Origin: Emcibacter sp.
GTDB taxonomy: Bacteria; Pseudomonadota; Alphaproteobacteria; Sphingomonadales; Emcibacteraceae
Assembly: GCA_021774785.1 (NCBI GenBank)
Contig: JAJFIQ010000026.1
Location: 248,001-312,000, forward strand
Length of the DNA: 64,000 nt
Direction of reading: 5' to 3'
The position numbers were made by a program, and so were the translations under genes. Below are positions 36,608 to 46,395 of the stretch, piece by piece. How positions within the stretch are numbered: position 1 is the stretch's first letter; every line of letters begins with the position of its first letter. The notes below the pieces were generated by a model that saw only the letters and a program-made list of their open reading frames with translations, had not been told where the DNA came from and did not search any database.

Positions 36608-36914
36608 GACCCAGATCTTTCAACAATTCCACCTTCAGTACATCAAAATGTCGGTTAGCCCACCATGTATAAATTCCCGAACAGACCATACCAATTATGA
36701 TCACCAGCACGGCTATCAGAATGCCGTATGTCATGCTGCTGCCCTCTGTCAGTGGGCTGGACATAAAGCCCGCCGCATAAGACATGCCCAACACAAACAC
36801 ACTGTAGCCCACCGTAATGATCAGACTGAATATTAGGCTAAACCAGCCACGGGATTGCGTAAGCTGCTTAAACTTGGGATTGGCAAGACATTTTTCAGTT
36901 TCAGACTGCGACAT
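36600..36914 (-). CDS. yjcH: DUF485 membrane protein (YjcH-like)
   Basis: A 104-residue protein with two membrane helices, the standard small partner encoded before actP. The N-terminal NPKFKQLTQSRGWFS and the first helix ITVGYSVFVLGMSYAAGF are typical of DUF485. Its role is unclear, probably support of the symporter. AGGGAATTCAA precedes the ATG. Overlap of 8 bp with actP implies coupled translation. Confidence 0.92.
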   Translation of the reverse strand: MSQSETEKCLANPKFKQLTQSRGWFSLIFSLIITVGYSVFVLGMSYAAGFMSSPLTEGSSMTYGILIAVLVIIIGMVCSGIYTWWANRHFDVLKVELLKDLGHE

Positions 36915-36963
36915 TTGAATTCCCTATATTTTGTTTTTTATACTTATAATAGGCAGAGACATT

Positions 36964-36998
36964 TATTCAAATAAATAAGGGGCCCCATGAGGCCCCTT
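36964..36998 (-). terminator. Terminator behind the TonB receptor gene
   Basis: AAGGGGCC and GGCCCCTT (8-bp perfect stem, 6-nt loop) about 30 bp after the stop of the receptor gene, followed on the minus strand by a T-rich ATTTATTT stretch. Confidence 0.75.
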
Positions 36999-37026
36999 AA
37001 ATAAGCATTTATATCAAATCTATTAC

Positions 37027-39297
37027 TTAGAAACTAAACGTACCGGTCAAACCATAAGTCCGTGGCGCGCCCCAGACACCGATTGTTCCTGGGCCGATGA
37101 AATAGGAATGAGCGACATAATTTTTATCAAGTAGGTTTTTGGCCCACAGAGAAATCTTATAACTATCATTGGCTGACGTCCATGTGACATTAGTATTTAA
37201 CAGCGTTTTTGCCTCGTTTAAGGTTTGCGCGGCTGTGGCAAAGTCATTATGGGACTGATCGGTATGGGTCAGGTTAGCATTGAAATTCAAGCTACCATTT
37301 CCATTATTCAATTCCGCATCATAATCCGCCGTGAGGTTAAAGGAATTTTTGGGTGCTTGACGTAATGTCAATCCGGAAAAGTCCGTCCCATTAATCACCA
37401 GACCATTGGCTTCCGTATCCAGGAAGCCATAACTGGCATTGATGGTGAAATTCTCCGTCACCGCCCAGTTAAGATCCAGTTCAAAGCCCAGAATGTCAGC
37501 CGAGCCGATATTTGTGGTTAAAAATGAACCGAAAGCTGATCCGGGAACCGGCCCGAAGCGCACAACCTGCAGATCGGTATAATCCATAAAGAAACCAACA
37601 GCGTTAAACCGCACTGTGCCGTCTACTAAGTCACTTTTCATGCCGACTTCATAGTTTATCACACTTTCTTTATTAACCGGGTCAGATGCCGCAGCTGCCA
37701 CACCCTGTGATCCTGCAAAACCACCGGATTTATACCCTGTTGAAACAGTCGCATAGAGCATCACATTTTCATTGGGACGATATTGTAGCGACGCCATGGG
37801 TGAGAAATCATCCCAGCTCTTTTTTGACGGTACTCTGAAAGTTTCCGCAATAATTCTCAATGATCCGCCAACACCGTCACAGGGGGCAAAATTAGCAAAT
37901 CCTGCCGCAGCCCGTGTAGCTTCATCATTGCCACAGTTCACAGCCGACGCCACATAGTCTTTTTCATCGTGAGAATAACGCCCGCCGATTAACAAAGACC
38001 ATTGTTCGTCAAAATCCCACTGGCCCTGTCCGTATAAAGCATAGGATGTGGATGTATTTTCTGTACGGGTATATTCATTACCAACTGTTATCTGGCCTGT
38101 TGCTTCCGAATTAAAATCAATTTTAAATTGTTCTGTCCGGTCGGTTTCTTCTTTGAAGAAAAACGCCCCGAAAACAAAACTGTAATCACCTTCCAACTCT
38201 GATGTCCAACGTAGTTCTTGTGAAAATGTGTCAACCTCTTCGTCAATTTGGTCAATCACATCAGCACCGTAAACGCCGGCATCAAGATTAAAGTTACCGC
38301 CCAGAGGCGCACCAACGGACGGCATTGCCCAATGGGTTTCAACGGAACGATATGCCGTGATTGTTGTCAGGGTTCCTTTATCAAAATTGATTACACCATT
38401 CAGGCTGGTGCCATAAACTTCCCGTTTAGAAAACCCTTCGGTTGGCGATGCAGATGTTTGCGGTTTATTTGCCCCCAATGTTTCTGCCGTACCAATATAA
38501 TCGAAGTTACCGTTCACAACCGGAAAACGTCCCGCACTGTCACGGTCATCATCCATATAGTCCCCTGATAAAATCCATTCACTGTCATCCATATCCAGTC
38601 TTAATTGACCACGTACAGAAAGCGTATCTTCATCATTCAAATCTTTATTCAAAAGCGTATTGCGCACAAAACCGTCATGTTTACGATAATTGGCAACCAC
38701 TTTCCCGGAAAGATTGTCCGTAATAGGCCCAGAGACCAGTCCCTGAATGCGTACAATGCCTTCATTACCGCCTGTTACCGCTACTTTTCCGGTCAGTTCG
38801 TCCGAAGGTTTCTGGGTGACAACGGAAATTGCGCCACCAATTGTATTACGGCCAAATAATGCCCCTTGCGGACCTTTCAGAACCTCAATCCGTTCCAAGT
38901 CGAACATGTCAAAATTAACGCCAGCACCACGGCCAATATAAACACCATCTAGAAACAAAGCGACGGAATTGTCCAAACCGGCCCCATCATCAAAGGAGCC
39001 AACACCGCGCATGGAGAACAGTGCTTGCCCCGGTGCAAATTCGGAATATTGCATGCCCGGTACATTATTTGCGATACCTTCGCCACCATGAATATCGGCC
39101 TTGTCAATTTGGCCCATGCCCAATACGGCAACAGATAGCGGCACGTCCTGTACATTCTTTGCCCGCAACGTTGATGTTACAATAATTTCATCTATTTTAT
39201 TAACATCGTCGTCTTCTGCGGCTTGCGCCTGCATCGGTGTGATAATAGCCAGCAGGGCGACGCCTGATAGCATATGATTTTTAATATTGAATTTCAT
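37027..39297 (-). CDS. TonB-dependent outer-membrane receptor
   Basis: A 756-residue receptor. Signal peptide about 1-26 (ending MQAQAA), a plug domain (about 45-165, with RGVGSFDDGAGLDNSVALF and KGPQGALFGRNTIGGAI), then a 22-strand barrel ending in the aromatic-terminal GTFSF. It has no N-terminal signalling domain, unlike the next gene upstream. It imports a metal chelate or other small ligand driven by TonB. The plug and the C-terminus resemble the upstream receptor, so the two probably arose by duplication. GGGAGT precedes the ATG, and a terminator follows. The ligand cannot be read. Confidence 0.92.
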   Translation of the reverse strand: MKFNIKNHMLSGVALLAIITPMQAQAAEDDDVNKIDEIIVTSTLRAKNVQDVPLSVAVLGMGQIDKADIHGGEGIANNVPGMQYSEFAPGQALFSMRGVGSFDDGAGLDNSVALFLDGVYIGRGAGVNFDMFDLERIEVLKGPQGALFGRNTIGGAISVVTQKPSDELTGKVAVTGGNEGIVRIQGLVSGPITDNLSGKVVANYRKHDGFVRNTLLNKDLNDEDTLSVRGQLRLDMDDSEWILSGDYMDDDRDSAGRFPVVNGNFDYIGTAETLGANKPQTSASPTEGFSKREVYGTSLNGVINFDKGTLTTITAYRSVETHWAMPSVGAPLGGNFNLDAGVYGADVIDQIDEEVDTFSQELRWTSELEGDYSFVFGAFFFKEETDRTEQFKIDFNSEATGQITVGNEYTRTENTSTSYALYGQGQWDFDEQWSLLIGGRYSHDEKDYVASAVNCGNDEATRAAAGFANFAPCDGVGGSLRIIAETFRVPSKKSWDDFSPMASLQYRPNENVMLYATVSTGYKSGGFAGSQGVAAAASDPVNKESVINYEVGMKSDLVDGTVRFNAVGFFMDYTDLQVVRFGPVPGSAFGSFLTTNIGSADILGFELDLNWAVTENFTINASYGFLDTEANGLVINGTDFSGLTLRQAPKNSFNLTADYDAELNNGNGSLNFNANLTHTDQSHNDFATAAQTLNEAKTLLNTNVTWTSANDSYKISLWAKNLLDKNYVAHSYFIGPGTIGVWGAPRTYGLTGTFSF

Positions 39298-39442
39298 AGA
39301 TTTACTCCCGTTCTATATTTGAATTGTTTAATTTTTATATGTCACAGGCAGCTTCGTTAGAGTTTTATGAGCTGCAATACCCTATTCAACGATGGGCGCT
39401 CGAAACCCCTCAGTTTTTTTTAACTTTTTATTAAGAATAATT

Positions 39443-42010
39443 TTAAAAATTTAATGTTAGCGTCAATCCATAGGTGCGCGGCGTACCAAACAGAGCGTAA
39501 TCATTACCCCCCAAAACATAAAGATGGGAGATATATTCCTTATCCAATAAATTTTTGGCCCAAAGGGTGGCTTCCCACGCATTATCAGCGGATTCATATG
39601 CCACAGATGCATCCACCAGATCAAAGCCCGGCTGGATGGTGACACTGTTATCCGGCTCACGAAAGCTCTCGCCCTGATAGCGGTAGTCTGCCCGGAAACG
39701 CAGGCGACCCTTATAAAAAGGCCGTTCATAATAAAGTGCCAGATAAAGAGAGTGGCGCGGGGCCTGTCTGAGCGTATTGCCCGTAAAATCCCGACCGGAA
39801 AGATCATTAAACTCATCATAACTAGCATCCAGATAAGCATAAGAACCAAAAAACTCCAGCCCTGAAAAGGGTTTCAGGGTGAATTCCATTTCCAGCCCTT
39901 CCAAACTGGCAGACGCGGCATTGCTGGTCTGAAAGACGCCAAAATTTCCCTCTGTCTTGAATTGAACGACCTGCAGGTCACGATAGTCGGAATGAAAAGC
40001 CACCAGATTCAGACGTAAACGATCATCAAGCCATTGGGATTTTAGCCCCACTTCATAATTCCACACCGATTCCGGATCAATGGTTCGATCAGCCAGATCA
40101 AATATCGCCGGTGCACCCTGAAAGCCACCGCTCTTGTAACCGCGCGATATACTAGCATACCACATAATGTCATCGGCCTGCTGCCAAGACACCACGACGT
40201 TAGGGGAAAAATCGGTCCAGTCACCCTCATTACGGAGGGCAAAATCTTCCAGCAAAATGGTTTTATCGCCATTGGTGATATTTTGCTGATCCATTTTTTT
40301 TGTTTCATGGGTCAAACGGGCGCCAATGGTAAAGCTGAATTTTTGCGTCAGGTCATATGTGACCTCGCCAAAAGCCGCAAGGCTATTGGTTTTATTATCC
40401 TGATCCGTGGTCGAGACAAGTGTGGGAAAGACAAAATTCTCAATACGGTGAGTATGCTCAAACAGATAATAGAAACCCAATACATATTTCAGACGCGCCT
40501 CTCCCGGTGAAATCCAGCGGAATTCCTGTGAAAACTGGGAATGTTTTTCATCCACATTGGAATTTACCTTCTGGTCCGTAACGGATGACGGCAGACCGGT
40601 GGAATCCTCAAGCCATGTAAAATCAGTATTGCGATAGGCGGTAATAGACAGAAACCGACCCAAATCACTTTGCCGACTTATCCGACTGCTGAGACCCCAA
40701 ATGGTACGGTTGGTGAAGCCACGGTCGCTGTTGATGGCATTTTTAACACTACCGCCCAAATCCCTGAATATCTCCGTTGGCAATACTTTTTGCCCGGTTG
40801 GCAGTCCGTCCGACCCCAACAGGCGAACCGACACCCGACCCACCACCGGAATACGGCCGGTACTTTCCAGATCATCTCGACTGAAATCTCCGTTTATATC
40901 TACTTGCAACCGGTCGCTCAGGGCGAAAAGCAGCTTACCCCGGGTAGACCATGTATTTTCATCATTCTGTTTGACACCCGGCAGAAAGATACTTTCCTGC
41001 CAGCCATCCCTTTTGCGCGAATGAAATGCCAATCTGCCCAGAATTTTATCCGTCATCAGGGGGCCGCTGATCACGCCGCGAGCATCAAAGCGACCATAAT
41101 TACCGACGGTGGCCTCTATCTCGCCTGATAAATGTTCGGTGGGATTCTTACTGGTGACATTGATGGCACCGCCAATGGCATTCTTGCCATATAAAGTCCC
41201 CTGTGGACCACGCATAATCTCAATCTGTTCAAGGTCGAAAAAATTCATACTGATGGCTGAAATTCGGCCCACGTAAACATCATCCACAAACATGACAATG
41301 GAATTATCTAATGCTGCACCATCGTCGTTTGAGCCAACACCTCGCACATGGATAGTGGGCTGACCGATGCTGAAGCTCGCCACGGTCAGCCCCGGCACGC
41401 GAGTTCCCACATCTTCGATGTCATGAATGCGCGCCTCACGAATTAAAGGTGGTTTTATAACCGATACGGCTACCGGTACCTTCTGCATATTACTTCGCCT
41501 GCGCAATGAAGTGACAACCACTTCATCAATAGGGGCACGGTAGTCGGAATCTGTTCTGTTAGCCGCCTCTTCCTGCAGAACGGCGGCTTCATCTTGGGTT
41601 GCTTGATCAACGCTGTGGGATTCGTATAAGTCCGGGGAAACAGAAATCGTTTTTTGGTCAATATATTTAAACCCGAGAGCCGAATCTTTCAGCAGTATCT
41701 TTAGAGCTGCTCTTGGATACATATATCCTTTCAGGGGTGGGGATATTTTACCATCCGTATCTTGTTTTCGAACCAACAAAGATAAATCCGCCTGCTCCCC
41801 AAAGCTTAAAAGTGCCGTGGATAAGGCTTGAGTAGATATATTAAAATCTTTTTTATTTTCATACTGAGCATGGGAGGGAAGGCTAAGCCCGCATATAAGA
41901 ATAAGGCCCAGGACTAGAATTCTACTCTTGGCTTGCCAAATTTTATAATTTGGAAAGCACCCCCGAATAGCATTAAAAATAGGAAAAATACCGACAATTT
42001 TTTGTCGCAT
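39443..42010 (-). CDS. TonB-dependent transducer with STN signalling domain
   Basis: An 855-residue receptor. A signal peptide (ILVLGLILICGLSLPSHAQ, cleavage near 49) follows a 30-residue basic N-terminal extension, so the true start could be internal. The STN domain (about 53-125, FNISTQALSTALLSFGEQADLS) is the part that contacts FecR in the periplasm. Plug domain from about 165 with RGPQGTLYGKNAIGGAINV, then the barrel, ending LTLNF. With the upstream sigma factor and FecR it forms a cell-surface signalling system of the FecIRA type. Ligand binding outside would release the sigma factor inside. AGGGA lies very close to the ATG. Confidence 0.92.
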   Translation of the reverse strand: MRQKIVGIFPIFNAIRGCFPNYKIWQAKSRILVLGLILICGLSLPSHAQYENKKDFNISTQALSTALLSFGEQADLSLLVRKQDTDGKISPPLKGYMYPRAALKILLKDSALGFKYIDQKTISVSPDLYESHSVDQATQDEAAVLQEEAANRTDSDYRAPIDEVVVTSLRRRSNMQKVPVAVSVIKPPLIREARIHDIEDVGTRVPGLTVASFSIGQPTIHVRGVGSNDDGAALDNSIVMFVDDVYVGRISAISMNFFDLEQIEIMRGPQGTLYGKNAIGGAINVTSKNPTEHLSGEIEATVGNYGRFDARGVISGPLMTDKILGRLAFHSRKRDGWQESIFLPGVKQNDENTWSTRGKLLFALSDRLQVDINGDFSRDDLESTGRIPVVGRVSVRLLGSDGLPTGQKVLPTEIFRDLGGSVKNAINSDRGFTNRTIWGLSSRISRQSDLGRFLSITAYRNTDFTWLEDSTGLPSSVTDQKVNSNVDEKHSQFSQEFRWISPGEARLKYVLGFYYLFEHTHRIENFVFPTLVSTTDQDNKTNSLAAFGEVTYDLTQKFSFTIGARLTHETKKMDQQNITNGDKTILLEDFALRNEGDWTDFSPNVVVSWQQADDIMWYASISRGYKSGGFQGAPAIFDLADRTIDPESVWNYEVGLKSQWLDDRLRLNLVAFHSDYRDLQVVQFKTEGNFGVFQTSNAASASLEGLEMEFTLKPFSGLEFFGSYAYLDASYDEFNDLSGRDFTGNTLRQAPRHSLYLALYYERPFYKGRLRFRADYRYQGESFREPDNSVTIQPGFDLVDASVAYESADNAWEATLWAKNLLDKEYISHLYVLGGNDYALFGTPRTYGLTLTLNF

Positions 42011-42060
42011 TCCCTGAACAGCCTCCCATAAGGTTTATTTTAGAGAACTATACAATATTT

Positions 42061-43068
42061 TTATTTGTTGGGATAGAGATAGATCAGGTCTTTGGATAGA
42101 GGGCGCGCGGTAACATTAAATGTCGACTCAAGTGCCTTCAAAGTGGCGGCACGGTCTTCTATTTTTAAGATTGCTACAACTTCAATATCATTCAAGGCAG
42201 GATCACCAATGCGGATTTCCGCATTATAGTAGCGGTTGATGTCCTTAACCAGAGTTCTGAAATTTTCACCGTTATATATCAGCTTCCGGTCTCGCCATGC
42301 GAGAACAGCGGCACTATCAACAGGCAGGGCAATATTATCCAATGCATCATTTCCAAGGGTAAATTTCTGACCCGGTGCCAATGTGGCATCCATTGAAATC
42401 GTGGTTAGATTATCCTTCATACTTCCATAATCCACAACACCAACGGCACCTTCCAGAACCGTCACATCGCTGGCTTTACCCTTTTGACGAATATTAAATT
42501 TTGTCCCCAGAACCCGTACCAGACCCCCGGATGTCTCCACGAAGAAGGGACGGTCTTTATCCTTTGCCACATCAAAGAAAACTTCACCATTTTCCAGATA
42601 GATGACCCTTTTGTCATCCCGCATATCAATTCTTACTTTAGAATTGGTATTCATTACCAGATGCGAACCATCGGCTAAAATAATATCAGCAAGCTCACCA
42701 ACTTTGGTGGCATGAGTGTCCATAAGAAATTGATCGGCAAAATTAAAGCCGACCATACTTATAAGAAGAAAAGATAGGGAAGCCGCGATCGCTCTGGGTG
42801 ACCAGGCTCTGGAAACGAAATTACTATTGGAAGCTTTAAGGGCTTTGTGATCTGTCAATGAAGTGATGGTTTTCTTATCCATATCAAGGGCGGGAAGGTC
42901 ATCCCAAAAACCGCCAATCTGTGCATAAGCGGCCTGATGCCGGGTGCTTTGGTTTATCCACTGTACAAAGTCAGCCGAACGCTCTTCCGATATATCATCG
43001 GCACGCATCACTACAAACCATTCAGTTGCTTCATCCAGCAGGGTATCGTCTAAAATCTGTTCACTCAT
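42061..43068 (-). CDS. fecR: FecR-family anti-sigma regulator
   Basis: A 335-residue membrane protein. The N-terminal cytoplasmic part (about 5-55, EATEWFVVMRADDISEERSA) is the DUF4880 sigma-binding domain. One membrane helix lies near 95-112. The periplasmic FecR domain follows (about 120-215, DGSHLVMNTNSKVRIDM) and a C-terminal STN-contacting part (about 260-335). It relays the signal from the STN transducer to the sigma factor. It lies between the sigma factor gene (64 bp upstream) and the transducer. Confidence 0.92.
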   Translation of the reverse strand: MSEQILDDTLLDEATEWFVVMRADDISEERSADFVQWINQSTRHQAAYAQIGGFWDDLPALDMDKKTITSLTDHKALKASNSNFVSRAWSPRAIAASLSFLLISMVGFNFADQFLMDTHATKVGELADIILADGSHLVMNTNSKVRIDMRDDKRVIYLENGEVFFDVAKDKDRPFFVETSGGLVRVLGTKFNIRQKGKASDVTVLEGAVGVVDYGSMKDNLTTISMDATLAPGQKFTLGNDALDNIALPVDSAAVLAWRDRKLIYNGENFRTLVKDINRYYNAEIRIGDPALNDIEVVAILKIEDRAATLKALESTFNVTARPLSKDLIYLYPNK

Positions 43069-43132
43069 CTTCTTACTTCTTTTTCCCCATTACATACCAT
43101 TAACGGTTCGTATCTGAGACACCTCAATTTTT

Positions 43133-43648
43133 TTACTTTAATTTTCGCCTTAAATGTTTCAAAGCCATTATCATATATTTTTCTACCATGCTAATGGAAA
43201 TACCAAGCGCAGCTGCTATTTCACCGTATTTCATATGTTGCTCCCGATGCATCAGGAAAGACCGTTTGCATTTTTCCGGCAAATCTTCCAATGCCTGATA
43301 AATTATTTCAAGCTCCTGCCGTGCTGCCACCTGTCGGTCCGGGGGAATGGTAGCCGCCTCGCTCGCTGTTCCCGCTTCCACACCGCTAATCACTTCGCGG
43401 ATATATCGTACGTGATGCTGGCCCTTGCGTTGGCGGTCAATGATTATATTTGTGGCGGTACGGTAAAGATACGCCCGGGGGTTTTCCATTTCCCGCAGAC
43501 CATCCCGTTTCATCAATTTCTGGAAAGCTTCCTGAAGAACATCATGGGCATCATCCATATTTTGCGTTTTCTGCATCAGAAACCGCAAGAAACCTTCGTG
43601 GTTATCCTGATACATCTGCTCGATGAATGACTTTTGTTCTTTTTTCAT
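43133..43648 (-). CDS. fecI: ECF sigma factor, FecI type
   Basis: About 172 residues started at the ATG at 43648; an upstream alternative start at 43672 has no support. Region 2 is visible as DAHDVLQEAFQKLMKRDG and NPRAYLYRTATNIIIDRQR, and region 4 as LPEKCKRSFLMHREQHMKYGEIAAALGIS. It should direct transcription of the receptor genes when the FecR protein signals. The gene order sigma, FecR, transducer, receptor on one strand is the usual surface-signalling set. It is divergent from the fusion gene at 43781, and the spacer holds a palindrome. Confidence 0.92.
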   Translation of the reverse strand: MKKEQKSFIEQMYQDNHEGFLRFLMQKTQNMDDAHDVLQEAFQKLMKRDGLREMENPRAYLYRTATNIIIDRQRKGQHHVRYIREVISGVEAGTASEAATIPPDRQVAARQELEIIYQALEDLPEKCKRSFLMHREQHMKYGEIAAALGISISMVEKYMIMALKHLRRKLK

Positions 43649-43719
43649 AGATACCCGTAAAGCCTTAGCCAACCCTAAAATAATAGAATTTTTCAGGCTG
43701 CTTTACAACAGTTGATAAA

Positions 43720-43741
43720 AATTCTACGTTAATGTAGAATT
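43720..43741. promoter_or_regulatory. Palindromic operator before the hydroxyacyl-CoA dehydrogenase fusion
   Basis: AATTCTAC-GTTAAT-GTAGAATT is a perfect 8-6-8 palindrome ending 39 bp before the ATG at 43781. A further half-like ATAGAATT lies at 43683-43690. It overlaps the probable -10 region (TTTACA at 43702-43707 as -35), a repressor position. The TetR protein encoded just after this gene is the best candidate binder. Confidence 0.6.
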
Positions 43742-43780
43742 AATGCCATGTCGCCGCAACATACTTTAAGGAAAATTGAA

Positions 43781-45814
43781 ATGAGCACGCCATCAGTCAA
43801 CAACCCTATTCTGCTTGACCCCACTCTTTTTAATATGGGCAGGAAAATGCCCAAATCCATTGCCATCATTGGCGCGGGCACAATTGGCCCTGACATTGGT
43901 TATTATCTGAAAAGTGCTATCAAAGATCTGAGGCTGGTGCTGATCGACATAAATCCTGATGCCCTGACCAAAGCTCTTGACCGTATCCACGCCTATGTGG
44001 AGAAGGGTCTGAAACGGGGAAAACTCACGCAAGAACAGGCAGTATCTGTGCGACAAAATCTGGTTACCTCAACCGATTATGCCGTGTTAAAGGATTGCGA
44101 CTGGGTACTGGAGGCCGCCAGTGAAGATCTGACCCTGAAAAGAAAAATATTCTCCCTGATAGAGGAAAATGTACGCCCCGATGCCCTGATCACATCCAAC
44201 ACCAGTTCCCTGCCGGCGGAAAGACTTTTTTCCCATCTGGATCATCCGGAACGGGCCACTGTCACCCATTTTTTTGCGCCCGCTTTCCAGAATCCGGTGG
44301 TTGAGGTCATTGACTGGAAAGGGGCCGATCCGGCTTTAGCTGAATATTTGCGCTGGTTTTTTGGTATTACCGGAAAAGTTCCCATGGTCACCACCGATGC
44401 GGTCTGTTTCATGCTTGACAGGATCTTTGATAATTGGTGCAACGAAGCGGCTTTACTTCTGGATATTGCCAGTCCGGCTGAGATTGACAGCGTGGCCATG
44501 GAACTGGTTCATGCTGGCCCGTTTTTCGTGCTGAACTTTGCCAATGGCAACCCGATCATCGTTGAAACCAATACGGTGCAGGCGGCAGAGGAAGGGGACC
44601 ATTATACACCTGCGACTATTTTCAATGACGTGGACAAATGGGAAACCAACCCACCCGGTTCCCCCTGCACTGTGGAACCCGCAGTGGCTCAAACCATCCG
44701 TGACCGATTGCTGGGTATATTATTTTCACAGACGGTAGACATCATGGACCGGAAAATTGGTTCTGCGGCGGATTTTGACCTGGGCTGTTGTCTGGCTTTT
44801 GCTTTCAAAAAAGGCCCCTTGGAACTGATGAAGGATTACGGCGAAGAAGAAGTCACCCGAATTTTGCAAAAATTCGCCGCCTATAAACCGGGCATGCCCC
44901 AACCGAAAAAACCCATTGGGGAATATTTGGATTTTTACCGCTATATTCTGGTGGATGATGTGGCAGATGCCAAGGTCATTACGCTCCGCCGCCCCGAAGC
45001 CATGAATGCCCTACATGATCAAATGACCGATGAAATTCTATCAGTGATTAAAGCCCATGAAAATGATCCTGCCATCAAAGGTTTTGTCATCACAGGTTAC
45101 GGCCTTCAGGCTTTCTGTGCCGGGGCAGACATTGGTAAATTCCCGGACATGCTCGGCGATAAAGCTCAGAGCATAGAGTATGCCATAGGCTGCTCACGGC
45201 TATTGATTCACCTGGATAGCTGTCCGAAACCCGTTGTTGCCGCCCTGAACGGGCTGGCACTCGGTGGCGGTCTGGAACTGGCGACCCGTTGTCACGCCCT
45301 GGTGGCAAGGGATAACGCATGGATGCAATTACCGGAAGTAACCCTTGGTATCGTACCCGGTATCGGGGCCATGGTTATCCCCTATCGTCGCTGGCCTGAT
45401 GCGGCGGCTACCTTCAACGGCATGTTAACACGGGCCGAAAAACTGACCGCATCCCGCGCCCACGAAATCGGCATGGTTTCGGCTATTGTAACCGGTCCAC
45501 AAGAGCTTATCCCTGAGGCCATACAACAGTTGGGTTTGCTTCAAGGGTCACAGCATAAAATCAACGATGATCCTGTTGATATTGCAAGCTTTGAAAGTTC
45601 AGACGGCACCTCTGTCACGGGACAGGTCTTAAGCGGTGAGATCATTACCATCATCGAAAAGGCCGTGGCTCTGGCCGCCGCAAGCTCCACACTGGATGAT
45701 GCGCTTGATGTGGGTTATGCTGCCTTTGGCGACAGTGCCTGCACGGCAGCTGCCCGCGAAGGAATCTCATCCTTTTTAACGCGCCGCACGCCGGATTTTG
45801 AAAAGACGGGTTAA
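43781..45814 (+). CDS. 3-hydroxyacyl-CoA dehydrogenase / enoyl-CoA hydratase fusion
   Basis: A 677-residue bifunctional beta-oxidation enzyme with dehydrogenase first. Residues about 20-385 are the NAD-dependent 3-hydroxyacyl-CoA dehydrogenase (IIGAGTIGPDIG near 28; catalytic His in THFFAPAFQNP near 162). Residues about 400-677 are a crotonase domain, with oxyanion hole FCAGADI near 444 and both hydratase glutamates in GGGLELA (about 494) and LPEVTLG (about 517). FadB and FadJ have the opposite order. The dehydrogenase-hydratase order is best known from archaeal and some bacterial enzymes acting on crotonyl/3-hydroxybutyryl-CoA. AAGGA supports the ATG at 43781 over that at 43748. The stop overlaps the TetR stop in TTAA. 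Confidence 0.9.
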   Translation: MSTPSVNNPILLDPTLFNMGRKMPKSIAIIGAGTIGPDIGYYLKSAIKDLRLVLIDINPDALTKALDRIHAYVEKGLKRGKLTQEQAVSVRQNLVTSTDYAVLKDCDWVLEAASEDLTLKRKIFSLIEENVRPDALITSNTSSLPAERLFSHLDHPERATVTHFFAPAFQNPVVEVIDWKGADPALAEYLRWFFGITGKVPMVTTDAVCFMLDRIFDNWCNEAALLLDIASPAEIDSVAMELVHAGPFFVLNFANGNPIIVETNTVQAAEEGDHYTPATIFNDVDKWETNPPGSPCTVEPAVAQTIRDRLLGILFSQTVDIMDRKIGSAADFDLGCCLAFAFKKGPLELMKDYGEEEVTRILQKFAAYKPGMPQPKKPIGEYLDFYRYILVDDVADAKVITLRRPEAMNALHDQMTDEILSVIKAHENDPAIKGFVITGYGLQAFCAGADIGKFPDMLGDKAQSIEYAIGCSRLLIHLDSCPKPVVAALNGLALGGGLELATRCHALVARDNAWMQLPEVTLGIVPGIGAMVIPYRRWPDAAATFNGMLTRAEKLTASRAHEIGMVSAIVTGPQELIPEAIQQLGLLQGSQHKINDDPVDIASFESSDGTSVTGQVLSGEIITIIEKAVALAAASSTLDDALDVGYAAFGDSACTAAAREGISSFLTRRTPDFEKTG

Positions 45815-46395
45815 GGAGAATTAATTCCGTCCAGAATAATATCTGAAAAATATAGCCCAATGTGGTCAAGGGACATGCCCCCGTCCGGCCTGTACCAGCT
45901 GGACAGGCTGTTACATAGGCCAAGTATGGAATTGACCAACATTTTAGGCGGCATGTCGTCTCTGACCTCACCCTTTGAACAAGCCTTGTTCACGAGCCCT
46001 ATCCAGATATTTTCATAAGCTTTGAACATATCCCGTAACCGTATAAATTTCTGCTCCACATCATCTTTGCTGTTTTTTCGTACCGCCATAGCCATGTGAA
46101 GATAACTTGAATTAAAATGCTGGAGGTGATTTTCAATGCCGCGCCGGACGGTTTTTTTAAAGTTCGTATCCGCTGCGACGATCTCTTTAAAATTCGCCAA
46201 GACATGGGCAATCTGCGGCTCAATAATATCATAGAGCAGATCATATCGGCTCGGATAATAGTAATAAAGGGATTCCCGCTTGATGCCAACGGCCTCGGCT
46301 ATATCCTCCAGTGAAGTCGCCGCAAAACCCTTGTCGGTGAACAGCCGATTGGCTTCCTCCAGTATCAAATCCCGCTTTTTGAATTTTTTGACCAT
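45811..46395 (-). CDS. TetR-family regulator
   Basis: A 194-residue repressor with the TetR N-terminal helix-turn-helix (about 10-55): ILEEANRLFTDKGFAATSLEDIAEAVGIKRESLYYYYPSRYDLL. The C-terminal ligand domain resembles acyl-CoA-responsive members (SSWYRPDGGMSLDHIGLYFSDIIL). It is convergent with the fusion gene and divergent from the MarR gene. It probably represses the fusion gene through the palindrome at 43720-43741, with an acyl-CoA as inducer. That is inference from position. Confidence 0.9.
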   Translation of the reverse strand: MVKKFKKRDLILEEANRLFTDKGFAATSLEDIAEAVGIKRESLYYYYPSRYDLLYDIIEPQIAHVLANFKEIVAADTNFKKTVRRGIENHLQHFNSSYLHMAMAVRKNSKDDVEQKFIRLRDMFKAYENIWIGLVNKACSKGEVRDDMPPKMLVNSILGLCNSLSSWYRPDGGMSLDHIGLYFSDIILDGINSP

